Below, one piece after another: positions 34,182-44,762 of a DNA stretch of 64,000 nucleotides. Position 1 is the stretch's first letter, and each line of letters begins with the position of its first letter. Source of the DNA: Viridothelium virens (lineage: Eukaryota > Ascomycota > Dothideomycetes > Trypetheliales > Trypetheliaceae); contig ML991779.1 in assembly GCA_010094025.1 (NCBI GenBank), positions 469,225 to 533,224 on the forward strand. The letters run 5' to 3'. The position numbers and the translations under genes are program-made. The notes under the pieces were generated by a model. The model searched no databases and had not been told where the DNA came from. It saw only the letters and a program-made list of their open reading frames with translations.

Positions 34182-36128
34182 GCGCAACGGTGGGATGGCG
34201 TACGTGTGTATCGATAAAGTACAGACGGATGACTACAATGACTTTGTCAATTCACTGATTGGTAGTGTTTGACCAAAGGAGTGTCAAGAAAAGGCACGAC
34301 TGGCTGTAGCGTGCCGAGTCGAGTACAACGAAGGTTAAGTTACTCTGGGTGTACGAAGAGCATTGAGGACCAAAAGGACCGGCACGCCGGTTTCGATATC
34401 GAAGAACGAAGGTCTACGCGTAGAAGGAAATAGTTGAGTAAATTGGTGGTAGGCTTGCCGGTCGAGAGTGGCAATAAGAAGGTCAATTATCGCACAGCGG
34501 TGAATGGGTGTAATTAAACGCGAGGCCGGTAGATCACATCAGACATAGCAGAGACGAAGTGGATAGGATGGAAGAAGTGTGGAGGGCGTGGATCGGCGAG
34601 CAGTGACGGGTGCACTGTTTTGGGGGATGCTCACTTGCAGAGAGACAAGACGGGCAGTGGCAGGCTTTGAAGCCCTGCATGTCCCACGAGCACGGAGGAG
34701 GGGCCTGACGAGGCCAATTTGCCAATTAGCTCGCCGCTGGCTCGGCCGTGGAACGGGCGTGAAGTGCGATTCTACTGGCCCAGACATGGCAGACTTGGAT
34801 CCGCGGTGGATGAAACTTCGGTGGAGGTCGTCCGGCAGGCGCAACGGCGCAGTGCTGAGGCAAGCGCTGCGACGGATAACTGGGACAGCTGGGCCGTGCC
34901 CGGCTGACGGTGCCCTACAAGGACCCATCAAGCACCCATGAGGGACGGATGGAGGCCCATGAAACCCTTGAAACATGGCCCTTGAGACGAGCCCGGCGGC
35001 GGGTGGCGTCGCAGCTAGAACCCTACCCACCCAATCTGCGCCCAATGCCCCTTCCCTTCAGGTCCCTTCCTTCCCTTCTATTCGCCTTCCATTCGTCGTG
35101 TTCCGAAAACTGTCAGTTCCTCTGCACCATGGCGATCTTGCAGCTAGAAAAAGAAAGCCCGCCGTCTATCTTCCTGCACTGAGGATCATTCGACCGACAT
35201 ACGCACCTACGATTGCAGCCGAGGGGGGAGCCCTTGCGGCAAATTTGAAATCCACGGCTTTGACGACTTCCTCTGGGTGACTGCGGAAGAATCATGTCTG
35301 CCATGCCGGTGTGCAATTAATCTCCAACTCAGACGTGGCAGTGTGGAGCAAGGGACAAATGATCTCATCAATCTCCCTCTCCCAGAAACTTACAAGACCT
35401 GGTCGTTTGAATGCTGCGTCACTGGTGGTGTATAGAATCGTGGGAATGCAGTACTTCATCCTCCTGCAGGGATAGGGTCATCCTTGTCAGTAACACGATG
35501 TCATCGCTTGAGAGTCAGTGTCGGCCTTTCCCAGCACCCCAGCCCCACCAGTAATGTAGACAGACAGCCAAGTTGAGCACCTCATTTCCTTTCTTGGAGT
35601 CGGTACAGTCCCAGTTCCATCTGCACAAAGAATGCCGTGTGAGCCAGCCTGAGAGACACTTGAGGCAACAGAGCTGCAGTCGATTTATCCGAGACTGTTG
35701 AGAGACAATTGATTGGGATGACGCGTGCCAAATTACCATTATCGAATCCAAGGTCCCTCACGCCATCAGTCTCTCTTAACGGCCGCTATAAGATACTTCT
35801 GGCCACGAACTATCATACCTTTTACCTTCAACCGAGTGTCCGACTTATACGACGACGGCGGGTTTAGTAGCGGATACGGCAAGTCCATATAGAGGACCCT
35901 ATCGATACTATTATCGCGTGCAGCTGGCTACCCAAGCACGCCAAGTCGTGAACTACGATGGATGCTGCCACCGCTGGCGTATCGGCCAGTACCCCAGCAT
36001 TCGTGCATTCTCAGGGTGCAGTGCGTGCTAGATTGAATTTGCGGAAGCGATTCCGCAACCCTGAAGATCGCCATGAATTTTTTTATTTCATCTTCAAGTT
36101 CGCGTAGAAACCCCCACCCCTCGTAGCC
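34182..36128. other. Long intergenic region, 1.9 kb
   Basis: No supported gene. GC content is clearly higher between about 34,560 and 35,060, where overlapping frames run on both strands. None has a convincing start, intron or domain. A pyrimidine-rich stretch lies at about 35,050-35,100. This is the largest gene-free gap between the two divergent genes GT23-like and YTM1. Confidence 0.4.
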
Positions 36129-37723
36129 ATGACAGATTCAACCGAAACCACCAATCAGCCCTCTACACAGGTTTCGATACAGCTCAGTACGCGACACAAG
36201 GATGTCGAGCTTCCTCAAGATCCAGGCATTATCCGCATTCCTACGGGTACGTTGTCCGCTCCATTTCCAAGAACACGGGCCATGTGTTCTTCGTTGCCTA
36301 TCGACACCCTTGTCACTGACTTCATTAAGCTTTTCGACGAATTGCTTTATCGAAGCTTGTCAACAGTCTGCTTGAAACCAAAAAACCAATCCCCTTCGAG
36401 TTCTTAATCAATGGCCAATTCTTGCGGACGACACTGGACGATTTCCTTACCGCGAATGGCATATCCGCAGAAGAGCAGCTCACCGTTGAATACGTCCGAG
36501 CAATCACCCCACCATCGCAAACTTCGACCTTGCAGCATGATGACTGGGTTAGCTCCGTTGACGTCCTCTCGGCGACATCTCAGGCTTCAAAATGGGCCGG
36601 TGGCGAAGGTATCCATACCGGCCATGAAAGAATACTCACAGGAAGCTACGATAATTTCCTCCGCATATGGAATATGTCAAGAGAAACGATTGCTATATCT
36701 CCTTCACCTAGCTCAGGAGGGCATACCGATAACATAAACGCCGCCAAGTTCCTATCCCCAACACGCCTAATCACATCTTCCCTAGACCGAACAATCCGCA
36801 TCTGGAAGTACACCGAGGACTCCTCCAACCCCTCTTCCAAAGCCAGCATAACCCCCTCCCTCGAACTCTACGGCCACCGCTCCTCCGTCGACTCCCTTGC
36901 CCTCCACGCCCCGACCCAACGCATCCTTTCCGCCTCCCAAGACACCACCATCGGCCTGTGGAGCACCAGCAAACGCGACGCTCCCCCGGCCCCTTCCTCC
37001 CTCCTCCCCTCCGCCTCCCTCTCCCTATCCTCCAAACGCCAAAAGACCAACTCCGCAGGCAACGCGCCACCCGCCTCCTCCTCCTACGCACCCCAACGCG
37101 GGCCCCTCGCCCTCCTCACTGCCCACACCGCCAACGCCTCCGCCGTCATCTTCGCCCCGCACGACCCCGCCCTCGCCCACTCCACCTCCTGGGACCACAC
37201 CCTCCGCACCTGGGATCTGCCGACTGCGCGCGCCCTCAGCTCGACACCGCTCCCCGCGAGCCTGCTCAGCCTCTGTGCGCTGCCTGGGGTGGGGCTGCTT
37301 GCGGCGGGGAGTACGGCGAGGGCGATCTCGCTGGTTGATAGTCGTGCGGGTGGTGGGAGTGGGAGTGGGAGTGCGAATCTGGTGGCGATGACGCTGAGGG
37401 GGCATGCTGGGCCGGTGGCGTGTTTGGCGGCGGGGCCGGAGGAGGGCGCCGGTGGGCCCTGGGCGCTTGTCAGTGGTGGGTTTGATGGGACATGTCGCGT
37501 TTGGGATGTGCGGAGTGTGAGGGCGGGGAGGGGTTCGGTGGAAGGAGGGATCGGCGCGGTGGGGGAGGAGAGCGTATTCGTGGTAGGGAGAGAAAGTGAG
37601 AAGGGAACGGGGAGGGTGCCGCCGGCGGATAGGACGAAGGTGTTTGGGGTGTGCTGGGATCGCGATGTGGGCATTCTGAGTGCAGGGAATGATAATCGGG
37701 TACAAGTTGATTGCGTAGGTTGA
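36129..37723 (+). CDS. Ytm1, WD-repeat 60S ribosome biogenesis factor
   Basis: Model join(36129..36246, 36330..37723), 503 aa; the intron is in phase 1. The N-terminal NLE/UBL-like domain includes IRIPT...ALSKLVNSLLETKKPIPFEFL and FLRTTLDDFLTANG. WD40 blades follow: ILTGSYDNFLRIWN, LITSSLDRTIRIWK, ILSASQDTTIGLWS, HSTSWDHTLRTWDL and VSGGFDGTCRVWDV, ending in FGVCWDRDVGILSAGNDNRVQV. Ytm1 works with Erb1 and Nop7 in the nucleolus, and the AAA+ protein Rea1 removes it through the N-terminal domain. Plus-strand composition turns from C-rich to G-rich near 37255. Confidence 0.93.
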
Positions 37724-38296
37724 AGGTGATATCTACTGGGTCCGGAGTTGCCCAAATGATCTTTGATGAATATTTAGACTAAGGCAAGATTTTCAAGCGT
37801 GAAGGCGATTTGAAGCATTCTGAGTAGAACCATGTCGGGAGAGAACCCCACTAGAACTGGCTAGAGCTGAGTCTGAGGGCTTCGGGATCTGTGAGGAAGA
37901 AATCAAGACATTAGACACACTGAGGGCGACTAAAGAACGAAGTGGTGGGGATGCGAGAGCCCATATGCGAGTCCAGATGAATAGCTTCAGAGGTCTAATC
38001 GAAAAATACCAAAGTACACAAATACAATCGAGAGAATACTAATCAGGATGGAGTAAACTCAAGTAATCACAAAAAAGACCTTCTATACTACCAGCGCCAA
38101 AGTCGCGACCTTGTGTTTCCATGCCTATACCCTGCGTCAACCTGATGAATGCTTCACCGGCGTAAGATAACCTGTCTTCCACCTCCACGAATTACCCTTT
38201 GCTGCCTGCAAGCAGATGATGGCTTGCCCAATGTATAGAAATCTCCGAAAGATACTGAACCATGGATGTAGTAATGTGAAAGTGCAATGAAACTCG
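37724..38296. other. Intergenic between convergent YTM1 and HCR1
   Basis: About 570 bp of 3' sequence for both genes. Nothing else was recognised. Confidence 0.4.
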
Positions 38297-39280
38297 TCAC
38301 ATAAAATCATCGCTACCACTCGTTAGCGCACTTTTCACGGCGCAGGTAGAAATGCAGTACTCACTCTTCCAACCCATCATCATAAGCGATCGTGTCCGCC
38401 TTAGTGCTCACGTCCCGACTCGCCACGAGACTCGTCTTCGTCTTTGCCGCCTTGGACTTCTTCCCACTCTTCTCCGCCGCCTTCTCCTCCTTCATCTTCT
38501 CATTCGACAGCGTCGTCAGCCCGCTCGCCACCTTCTTGATCTGATCGCTCGGCAGCTCTTTGGCCAGCGCCTTCGCAAAGTCCACCAGGAACAGCGAGTA
38601 TTGCGGCTTCTTGGCGTTGGCGGTCAGGAGGGGCACGAGCGCGTCGCGGAGCTGGCTGAACTGGTCCTTGTTGGCCGGCTTGAAGAGCGGGAGGGAGGCG
38701 AGGTCCACTGTGCCTGTAGGGTCGTTTTGGGCGGAACTCGTTGTCGTGCTGGCGGTCTTGGCGACGACAGCAGCCGGTTTGGGGGCGGCGCGTTTGCGGT
38801 TCAGGTCGATGTCGCCAAAGAGGTCCTCGGCGTGCTTAAGGTCGCTATCCTTTTCGGATCTGCGTAGGCGTTCCCTCTTTTCGGCTTCGTCCTCGTCTTC
38901 CTCGCTGCTGTCTTCTTGCGCGGCCTCCTCCTTCCGTCGCTGGATGTTGTCGTTTATCCGTTGAGTCTTTGTCTTGTGGGCTGCTTTGGCTTGGGCCTCT
39001 GCCTTGGCTTTGGCCTCGGCGGCTTTGTTCGCCTTCTCACGCTCGACTTCCGAGTCCTCTGCGGCATCCCAGGAGTCGAGAACCTCGTCTGAGTCCTCTT
39101 CGTCGTCGAACTTGGAGCGCCGAGCTATTGGAGCAGGTGGTGAGGATGGAGGTGTCGAGTCTTCGCTATCGTCATCTATCAGTGGAAATTAGCATGTTTC
39201 CTACGGTCAGAGAGCGGTGTGGAGGAGGGATCGTCGTTGATGCATTATGACGCACCCCAAGTATTTCGGCTTGGTGCCAT
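38297..39280 (-). CDS. Eukaryotic translation initiation factor 3 subunit J (Hcr1)
   Basis: Model join(38297..38312, 38365..39175, 39256..39280), complement, 283 aa. Exon 1 encodes MAPSRNTW; the last exon is only 16 nt and restores the conserved acidic ending with Asp-Asp-Asp-Phe-Met. Without that last intron the protein would stop two codons earlier with Glu-Glu. The N-terminal third is acidic (DDDSEDSTPPSSPP, DDEEDSDEVLDSWD). Then comes a charged coiled coil rich in Ala/Lys/Glu and the globular part LASLPLFKPANKDQFSQLR. eIF3j binds the 40S decoding centre and helps in 18S processing. Upstream codons contain no other ATG, which fixes the start. Confidence 0.93.
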
Positions 39281-39346
39281 GTTGGCCTCTTTGTGCGCCA
39301 GGCGCTGTAAGCGTCGAGATCGTGATCGGGTCCGAAATTGAAGCTC

Positions 39347-39772
39347 TCAAGTCTCTCTGTGAAGGATGGAGTGTTCGCTGAAAGGTGGAAACGTAGACTG
39401 GTCGTCGTTGTGACGTGAAAGGGAAGAAGGAGCGGGCTGAACAGTGGGAAAGTCAGGCAAGGTCACTTTGGTGGGGGAATTATGCGAGCGGGCTGCCAGA
39501 TCGATCTTGTATGTATGCAGGCAAATGCAATATTGCTTTGCACGTGTCTCTCCTTGAACTTCAGGTAGGTTGTTACAACGGGGAGTCTGAGGCAATCCTG
39601 CACAAAGTTTTTATTTATTGAGCTTACTTAGCACCAGCATTTTCCACGCTTCTAACATGGTGGTGGGTGGAGCACGTCCGTACTCACTCCCAGCCACAAT
39701 TTTAATCTTCACCCCTTGCGAAACTTCAAACACGCCCTTGCTCTCCTTCGACCCATCCGAAGGCTCACTCAT
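39347..39772 (-). CDS. Possible small spliced ORF overlapping the carbonic anhydrase stop
   Basis: An ATG at 39772 overlaps the TGA of the carbonic anhydrase gene as ATGA. Reading on gives 28 codons, then a strong donor GTGAGT at 39687. Joining to the acceptor before 39597 (branch-like GTGCTAAGT, TTTGTGCAG) keeps the frame for another 83 codons to a stop at 39347: join(39347..39597, 39688..39772), 111 aa. Unspliced, the frame still runs 53 codons. I do not recognise the product. It may be chance, an alternative C-terminal part of the carbonic anhydrase transcript, or the 5' leader of HCR1, which starts 67 bp downstream. Confidence 0.28.
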
Positions 39773-40608
39773 TTTTTGTTTGAAACTTGAACTGGTGTCA
39801 ATCCACCAGTCTTAACGTCGTAGGTGAACCCAACGGACGCTTCACCGAGTTCTCGCCGGAGAAGGGGGGCCTCCCTTAGAAACAGGATATCATCCTTGAC
39901 GGATTGCTCGAGGCTGAAGCAGCAAGCATTAGTCGAACATGCTTCTGCGGACTCTTCTGATTACATACGTGCTGTCTTTGAAAGCACCGAACTCCATCGA
40001 GTCAATTTCCTTCACATCGGGTAGTCTTGTTTTCAGAGCGCTTCTTGCTTCACCATCTGTCATGAAGCTTTTACCGCAGTCTGCAGTCTCCATCAATATC
40101 ATTGAGTCTCTCATACACTTGTAACCGGTCCACAGCAGACTCACCGGTGTGATGGATTACCATGATGCTCGTCAGTGGTAGCAAACCGTCCAAATACAAC
40201 AAATCGTTGAAGATTGGTTTGACACGCCCGCCGGCGGTTCGAAGTACAACAGTTTCTATCAGATTTCAGTTCTCTGGCGGACTGAAACCGAGAGCAAGTC
40301 TGCGAAAGCTTACGTACCTGGTGATTTCAAGTCCAGAAATGTCTCAGGGATGCAACGAGGGTCGGCGCAAGTTACTGCGTCGCCATTAGTGCGGTTCCAA
40401 TTCGACATGCAACAAACGTACGTACCAACAACAACAGCTGGTGGATGCTGTTCAAGATTTCCGAACTCAGAGAAATAAGGAAGAGGAACGTGCTTTGTGG
40501 CATATGCCCTATAATCCATGGTAAGTGACTCGTTCTATGTTCCGCGCATACATTATGGTCGTACTTGTTTCGCTCTACGAGCTCAGCGATGGTCACTGGA
40601 GAAGGCAT
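39769..40608 (-). CDS. Beta-class carbonic anhydrase (short fungal type)
   Basis: Model join(39769..39913, 39969..40080, 40145..40255, 40318..40374, 40426..40508, 40565..40608), complement, 183 aa; six exons, and every junction keeps phase. The zinc and catalytic residues are present: CADPRC (zinc Cys and the Asp-Arg pair) in exon 3, and HHTDC (zinc His and Cys) spanning exons 4 and 5. The block VVLRTAGGRVKP in exon 4 is the usual glycine-rich strand. The short size resembles the plant-type/fungal CA-like group, which hydrates CO2 or a similar substrate such as CS2. The start follows the family pattern IAELVERNK. No targeting signal was seen, so it is probably cytosolic. Confidence 0.93.
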
Positions 40609-41989
40609 GAGGACTGTCTTACTGTGGTTGAGCTAAGTAAAGGAGGAGCTTGGAGTGTTCGCTTAACAAAGAAGTCGCTCAGGAACGCGACAGACGAGCA
40701 GATTGAAGATATGGATCGAAGCTCGACTTCCTGCTGGCTCACCACTCTTTATACTTCTAGCATACGCAATTTAGGAGAAAGATCCATGGCAGACAACTGG
40801 AGACTTGCAGATCATTCGGAGACATATGACTCCTGTGCATGTATACTAGAGGGTTGGGGATATCAGATGAAAACCTACTATACTAGATCTACGGCCACTG
40901 ATTGGCATCCTTATCTCGACTGGAGGCATGAATTGAATTCATATCCAGGACATTCTCCTGTCAGCCACAGAGATTGGCGGGTTGTGACGTTACTTCAACC
41001 CATCACCGACATGAAAATTCGAGAAGATGGGACGCATGGAGGCAAGTGTCTGATTCAAAGGCGTCCTATACCGGATTAGGACATCAGTCCCCTGGTCGCT
41101 AGAGTCATCAAACCCATGTGGCTGGATGAATACATAACATCCGTAGAACATATTTGCCTCTATTCCACTGGATGATTTTTGGAGCGTGTTCCTTGCACTT
41201 AAAGATACGGGCATCGGAAAGGAAGGAAAATTGCTCAGTATGTTGCCGCGAGCCTACCCCTAGTAGTGGTCTATTCGCTTGCATACAACAATCCTACCTG
41301 TCATACTGAATCATTGTGTAGTGGCATAAAATTTTCGGAAGTCTGAAGTGGTCCAATCATTCTTTTTACCAAAAATTCCAGAGCTTACATTGTCATCATA
41401 TCCATTGACAGTGGCATATATTATTATCATAAGTCACCAAGACGACATTAAAGATAAAGATGAAATCTCCCTACATGAGATGAGGCTAATCCGCCGTCGG
41501 CTTCTCGGCGCCGGCGCATCCGCGAATGTAACAGTGCCGCAGCAAGTCCAAGTCCATCTTACTGCGCCTTCGACACTAATATGCACTAATCCTTCACATA
41601 TCCGACGATGTCTCTTTAGGAAAGACTGACGAGGTTTCAAGTCAGCAATACGATCTATTTGTGTAATATCCTACTTTGTAGCCAGCGTACCGCGGCTCTA
41701 GCCCAAGTCCGCACACAAAGATTACCGAGAAAGGCATAAATGCGAGCTATCTTGGTGCGCCGTACTTTTTCAATGGTAGTATCGTTGCAGCCACATTGAG
41801 GTCACAATTCGTGGCGACTGCATCTCAAAATGCTCCATATTGAACATAAAAGGTGAAGGTTGTTCTCACTTTGCCTCTCTTCATCACCAACAATCACTCC
41901 CATTCAATCTCCATACGTCTTCGTTCCAAGAAGTACTCTCATTCTTTATACATTCATTTTCGATTCAACGCACCCGGAATCCGTTCAAG
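40609..41989. other. Intergenic, 1.4 kb, upstream of two genes
   Basis: An open plus-strand frame (40537-41079) overlaps the first carbonic anhydrase exon antisense. It lacks coding character and is not called. AT-rich sequence with ATAAAAGG near 41843-41850 is a plausible TATA element about 140 bp upstream of the secreted protein's start codon. Confidence 0.4.
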
Positions 41990-42370
41990 ATGCAACTTTC
42001 TACAGTTCTCGCTCTCCTTCCCGTCCTCGCCTCTAGCGCTCTTGCCGCTCCTTTGGAGGCCCGTCAATCCTCTACTTACGGCTGGAGCGTCTCATTCTTT
42101 AACGATGCTAGCTGCTCCGGAACTGCAGATCTTACCACGACCGCGGGCGACGACGACTATTTCGATTGTCAAGCCGCTGGTTCTGGTCCCTGGGCCAACG
42201 GGACGTTCTTTGGCGCCAAAGCCTCTGCTGATGGGTATTGCCACATAAAGTTCTTTGCCGACACTACTTGTACCTCTCAAGTCGGCGACGAAATCAACGG
42301 TGTGGCTAGCGCATGTATCGACAACCCTTCAGGTGGAATTATGGCGTACAGTGCTAGCTGCTACCGATAA
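41990..42370 (+). CDS. Small secreted cysteine-containing protein
   Basis: A single exon of 126 aa. It starts with a classic signal peptide: MQLSTVLALLPVLASSALAA, cleavage likely after Ala-Ala or after the Arg-Gln dibasic-like site LEARQ, which is typical of Kex2-processed fungal proteins. The mature part is about 100 residues with six Cys (in CSG, DCQ, YCH, TTCTS, ACID and SCYR), enough for three disulfides. It is acidic and rich in Gly/Ser/Ala/Asp. I do not recognise a family. Size, secretion and cysteines fit an effector-like or cell-wall-associated protein, but no function is shown. A CT-rich leader lies just upstream. Confidence 0.87.
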   Translation: MQLSTVLALLPVLASSALAAPLEARQSSTYGWSVSFFNDASCSGTADLTTTAGDDDYFDCQAAGSGPWANGTFFGAKASADGYCHIKFFADTTCTSQVGDEINGVASACIDNPSGGIMAYSASCYR

Positions 42371-43181
42371 AAGATTGGAGAACTTGAAGGCGAGAGAAGG
42401 GCCGTCTAGTCAAAAGCCCTCGGGCCCTTCGGATCATGCGAATGACTTCTGCTGCTGCATGGCGATGGTGATGTGGGGCAAAAATGGGATGGTGTGGGGT
42501 GTGGGGATAAGGGCAATTAATCGAGATGTGATTCTGTAAATATTCAACCCTATTAATAAACCTGCTGAGATTACTATTCACCGAATGAATTATCTTCTGA
42601 TGAGGGGCAAATCACTGCCATGGTCTCTCTATTTCATACCATTCTTTCCAAATAAGACCTAGAGGCGTAGAGTTCCTCAAGCCTGTACCAGCTCTCTGAG
42701 CTTTCCTAACGACTACAAATTTATCGTCCCAAATTTTCATCACCTTCAGGGGAGTTACGTCTCCATTCCAAGAAGGACTCAAACCCCTAAAGATAACAGT
42801 AGTGCACTCTTCAGCAGATACGAACGAGCCTCTCACAGCAGCGGCATTTAGCCCTATAGGGTGAGATCCATAGCAACTAACCGCTTCTGGGTATTAGTGG
42901 CTGATCAGCGTAGGTGAATCTTTCTGACCGGAAGCGACTTTCTGTGCACTTTACCACAAGCTGAGCAAGTCATAGTACAAACAACGAAGTACGGGCCGCA
43001 AGCTGGGAAGATATTTTTGATGGCAATGGTATTTTATCATGATGCTGAGACACTCCGTCTGCCACCTGTGCTTCCCTCCGGATTGGATCGACATATCATC
43101 CCATACCCTTTCAGGGCATTGAATATCCAAATTTCTCTCCTTCTTTGTCTTTCCAGCAGCATTTCTTAATCCGGCTCTTGT
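42371..43181. other. Intergenic with a coding-like remnant
   Basis: Apart from the remnant at 42612-42890, nothing is recognised. It is 3' sequence of the secreted protein and promoter of the gene at 43182. Confidence 0.4.
42612..42890 (-). pseudogene. Unidentified coding-like fragment
   Basis: A stop-free minus-strand stretch of about 93 codons ends at TGA 42612. It reads like real protein (GLNAAAVRGSFVSAEE..., KIWDDKFVVVRKAQ, LGLIWKEWYEIERPW). It lacks a start codon close to its 5' side and is preceded by a stop. It may be the end of a decayed gene or a single exon of something larger. I cannot name a family. Confidence 0.28.
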
Positions 43182-44762
43182 ATGGAGACTCAATCGGCGA
43201 CCTTCAAGGAACATTACGCATTGCAGACATTTGAATGGATCGATCAATCAAGAGATGGTCATGTACCCAAAGGAGCTACTCGGAGAGCCATTCGGCGTCA
43301 CGCGATGCGAAGTGCAGGGACTGCGAGAAAGCAGGGCGGAGTCTATGGGAAGACAAACCTGCGCCAGGAACCAGTCTTTGTGGATGAAGTGATAGACCAG
43401 CCGAACTCTTCGCTTCCACGATCACAGTCGCAGTCACAGTCCTGGTCGTCATTACCGTCACCCGAGCAGGACGCAGGCAACTCAATGAGGAGCGACACGT
43501 ACCGATACGGCATAAATGATACCTTTCAGGCCGCCGGCTTTCGACCTTCTACGCCGATACCAGCCTCATTGTCTAGCACTGGGTACCAGCTTCTCAAACA
43601 AGAGTACGGAGTCGATCTCGCGCGGCTGGCTACTTTAGCTGAAGTGCATTTCGGCCGCGCGACCTGCCGTATCCTATCCCAACAGCCTTCGATATTGAAA
43701 TTCATTTGCTCGGACGATACGATATCATACCTAAGATATGTCCCAGCCCTCTACGATCACTGCGCCTTGATCCAGGCTGTGACTCGATGTACACTCGCTC
43801 GAATGCAACAATGTCTTAGCCCCAGCCCAACTGCACTATCTGCATCCGTACTGAAGCATTATGAAAAGGCTCTTCAGAGACTCCAGCAAGCACTGAACGA
43901 TCCTGCATGTCTTTACGAGCCAGTTGTGCTTTGTGCAACCCAGATTCTTGCTCTATTTGAGCTCCTCAATTTCTCCGAGAACGGGGCTTGGATTCGCCAT
44001 GTGGCTGGAGCTGCAAGGCTGATCGAGTTACGTGGTCCACAGGGGTACCGTACAGAGTTTGAAAAAGCACTCTTCATGGCCCAAGCGGGACCCCTATTTT
44101 CCGAATCACTGCTGAATAATGAAGCGTGTTTTCTGGAGAGGCCAGAGTGGCAAGTTGTGGTGAAGTCCATGGCCATTGGAGGCGACAAATTTGGTAGTCG
44201 GAGTCAGTTAAGCATATCATTATGGATGATGAAATACCGCGTTCCGGGCCTCATGAGAAGGACGACTGAGCTGGTATGTTCGGACAAGCACGTCGACCCT
44301 TGCGATGTTGAACGCCTACTTCAAGAAGCACGCGACCTTCGAAAGCGATTTCAGGAGTGGCGATTCACATACGATTGCATTATGGAGAACCGGACGAGAC
44401 AGACAATGCGTAGTTGCGAGTATAACAAAGCACGAAATTTGCTTGCCGTCTGTGTTACTGACCTCGTCCTGATGGCCCGAATTATATTTGCTCTAGATCC
44501 GGTGAATAGCTCGGAAATGGAAGATGAAGCTCAGGCAATGGGCGGTCTGATTGTGGCTTTGGAGCAAGAGGCTGCAACTATCAGTGTCACGGCAGCCCTC
44601 TTTATGACACAGAAACTAGCCGTTGCGCAGGCAATCATGGCGACTGAGCATGACTGGCGGAAAGCGACGTGGCAGCAGATCACAGATGGTAGAGGAAGAA
44701 AGATGATCGACCGCCAAGTCTTTGAGAGATGGTGCACACTTTTAGGGAGGAAGACGACCTAA
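43182..44762 (+). CDS. Fungal transcription-factor-domain protein without a zinc cluster
   Basis: A single exon of 526 aa. The body from about residue 150 (LARLATLAEVHFGRATC, ALIQAVTRCTLARM, QILALFELLNF, AWIRHVAGAARLIELRGPQGYRTEFEKALF) matches Fungal_trans_2 (PF11951), the regulatory half of many C6 regulators. The N-terminus has no six-cysteine cluster; instead it carries WIDQSRDGHVPKGATRRAIRRHAMRSAG, a basic block seen in a group of zinc-less fungal regulators. Its role is unknown. It may bind DNA with the basic block or act as a partner of C6 factors. The ATG at 43182 is the first in the frame, and no upstream exon with a zinc cluster was found. Confidence 0.8.
   Translation: METQSATFKEHYALQTFEWIDQSRDGHVPKGATRRAIRRHAMRSAGTARKQGGVYGKTNLRQEPVFVDEVIDQPNSSLPRSQSQSQSWSSLPSPEQDAGNSMRSDTYRYGINDTFQAAGFRPSTPIPASLSSTGYQLLKQEYGVDLARLATLAEVHFGRATCRILSQQPSILKFICSDDTISYLRYVPALYDHCALIQAVTRCTLARMQQCLSPSPTALSASVLKHYEKALQRLQQALNDPACLYEPVVLCATQILALFELLNFSENGAWIRHVAGAARLIELRGPQGYRTEFEKALFMAQAGPLFSESLLNNEACFLERPEWQVVVKSMAIGGDKFGSRSQLSISLWMMKYRVPGLMRRTTELVCSDKHVDPCDVERLLQEARDLRKRFQEWRFTYDCIMENRTRQTMRSCEYNKARNLLAVCVTDLVLMARIIFALDPVNSSEMEDEAQAMGGLIVALEQEAATISVTAALFMTQKLAVAQAIMATEHDWRKATWQQITDGRGRKMIDRQVFERWCTLLGRKTT

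Noticed and set aside
34539-35045. Long frames on both strands in a GC-rich stretch
   Set aside because: Overlapping frames on both strands are expected from high GC; none has an ATG start with coding composition or splice sites.
37025-37755. Long minus-strand frames inside YTM1 (over 220 codons)
   Set aside because: They are antisense shadows produced by the C-rich and G-rich wobble bias of YTM1; the WD40 frame on the plus strand is the real gene.
40537-41079. Open plus-strand frame of about 180 codons
   Set aside because: It overlaps the first carbonic anhydrase exon antisense, begins inside that gene, has no recognisable domain, and its composition is not protein-like compared with the neighbours.
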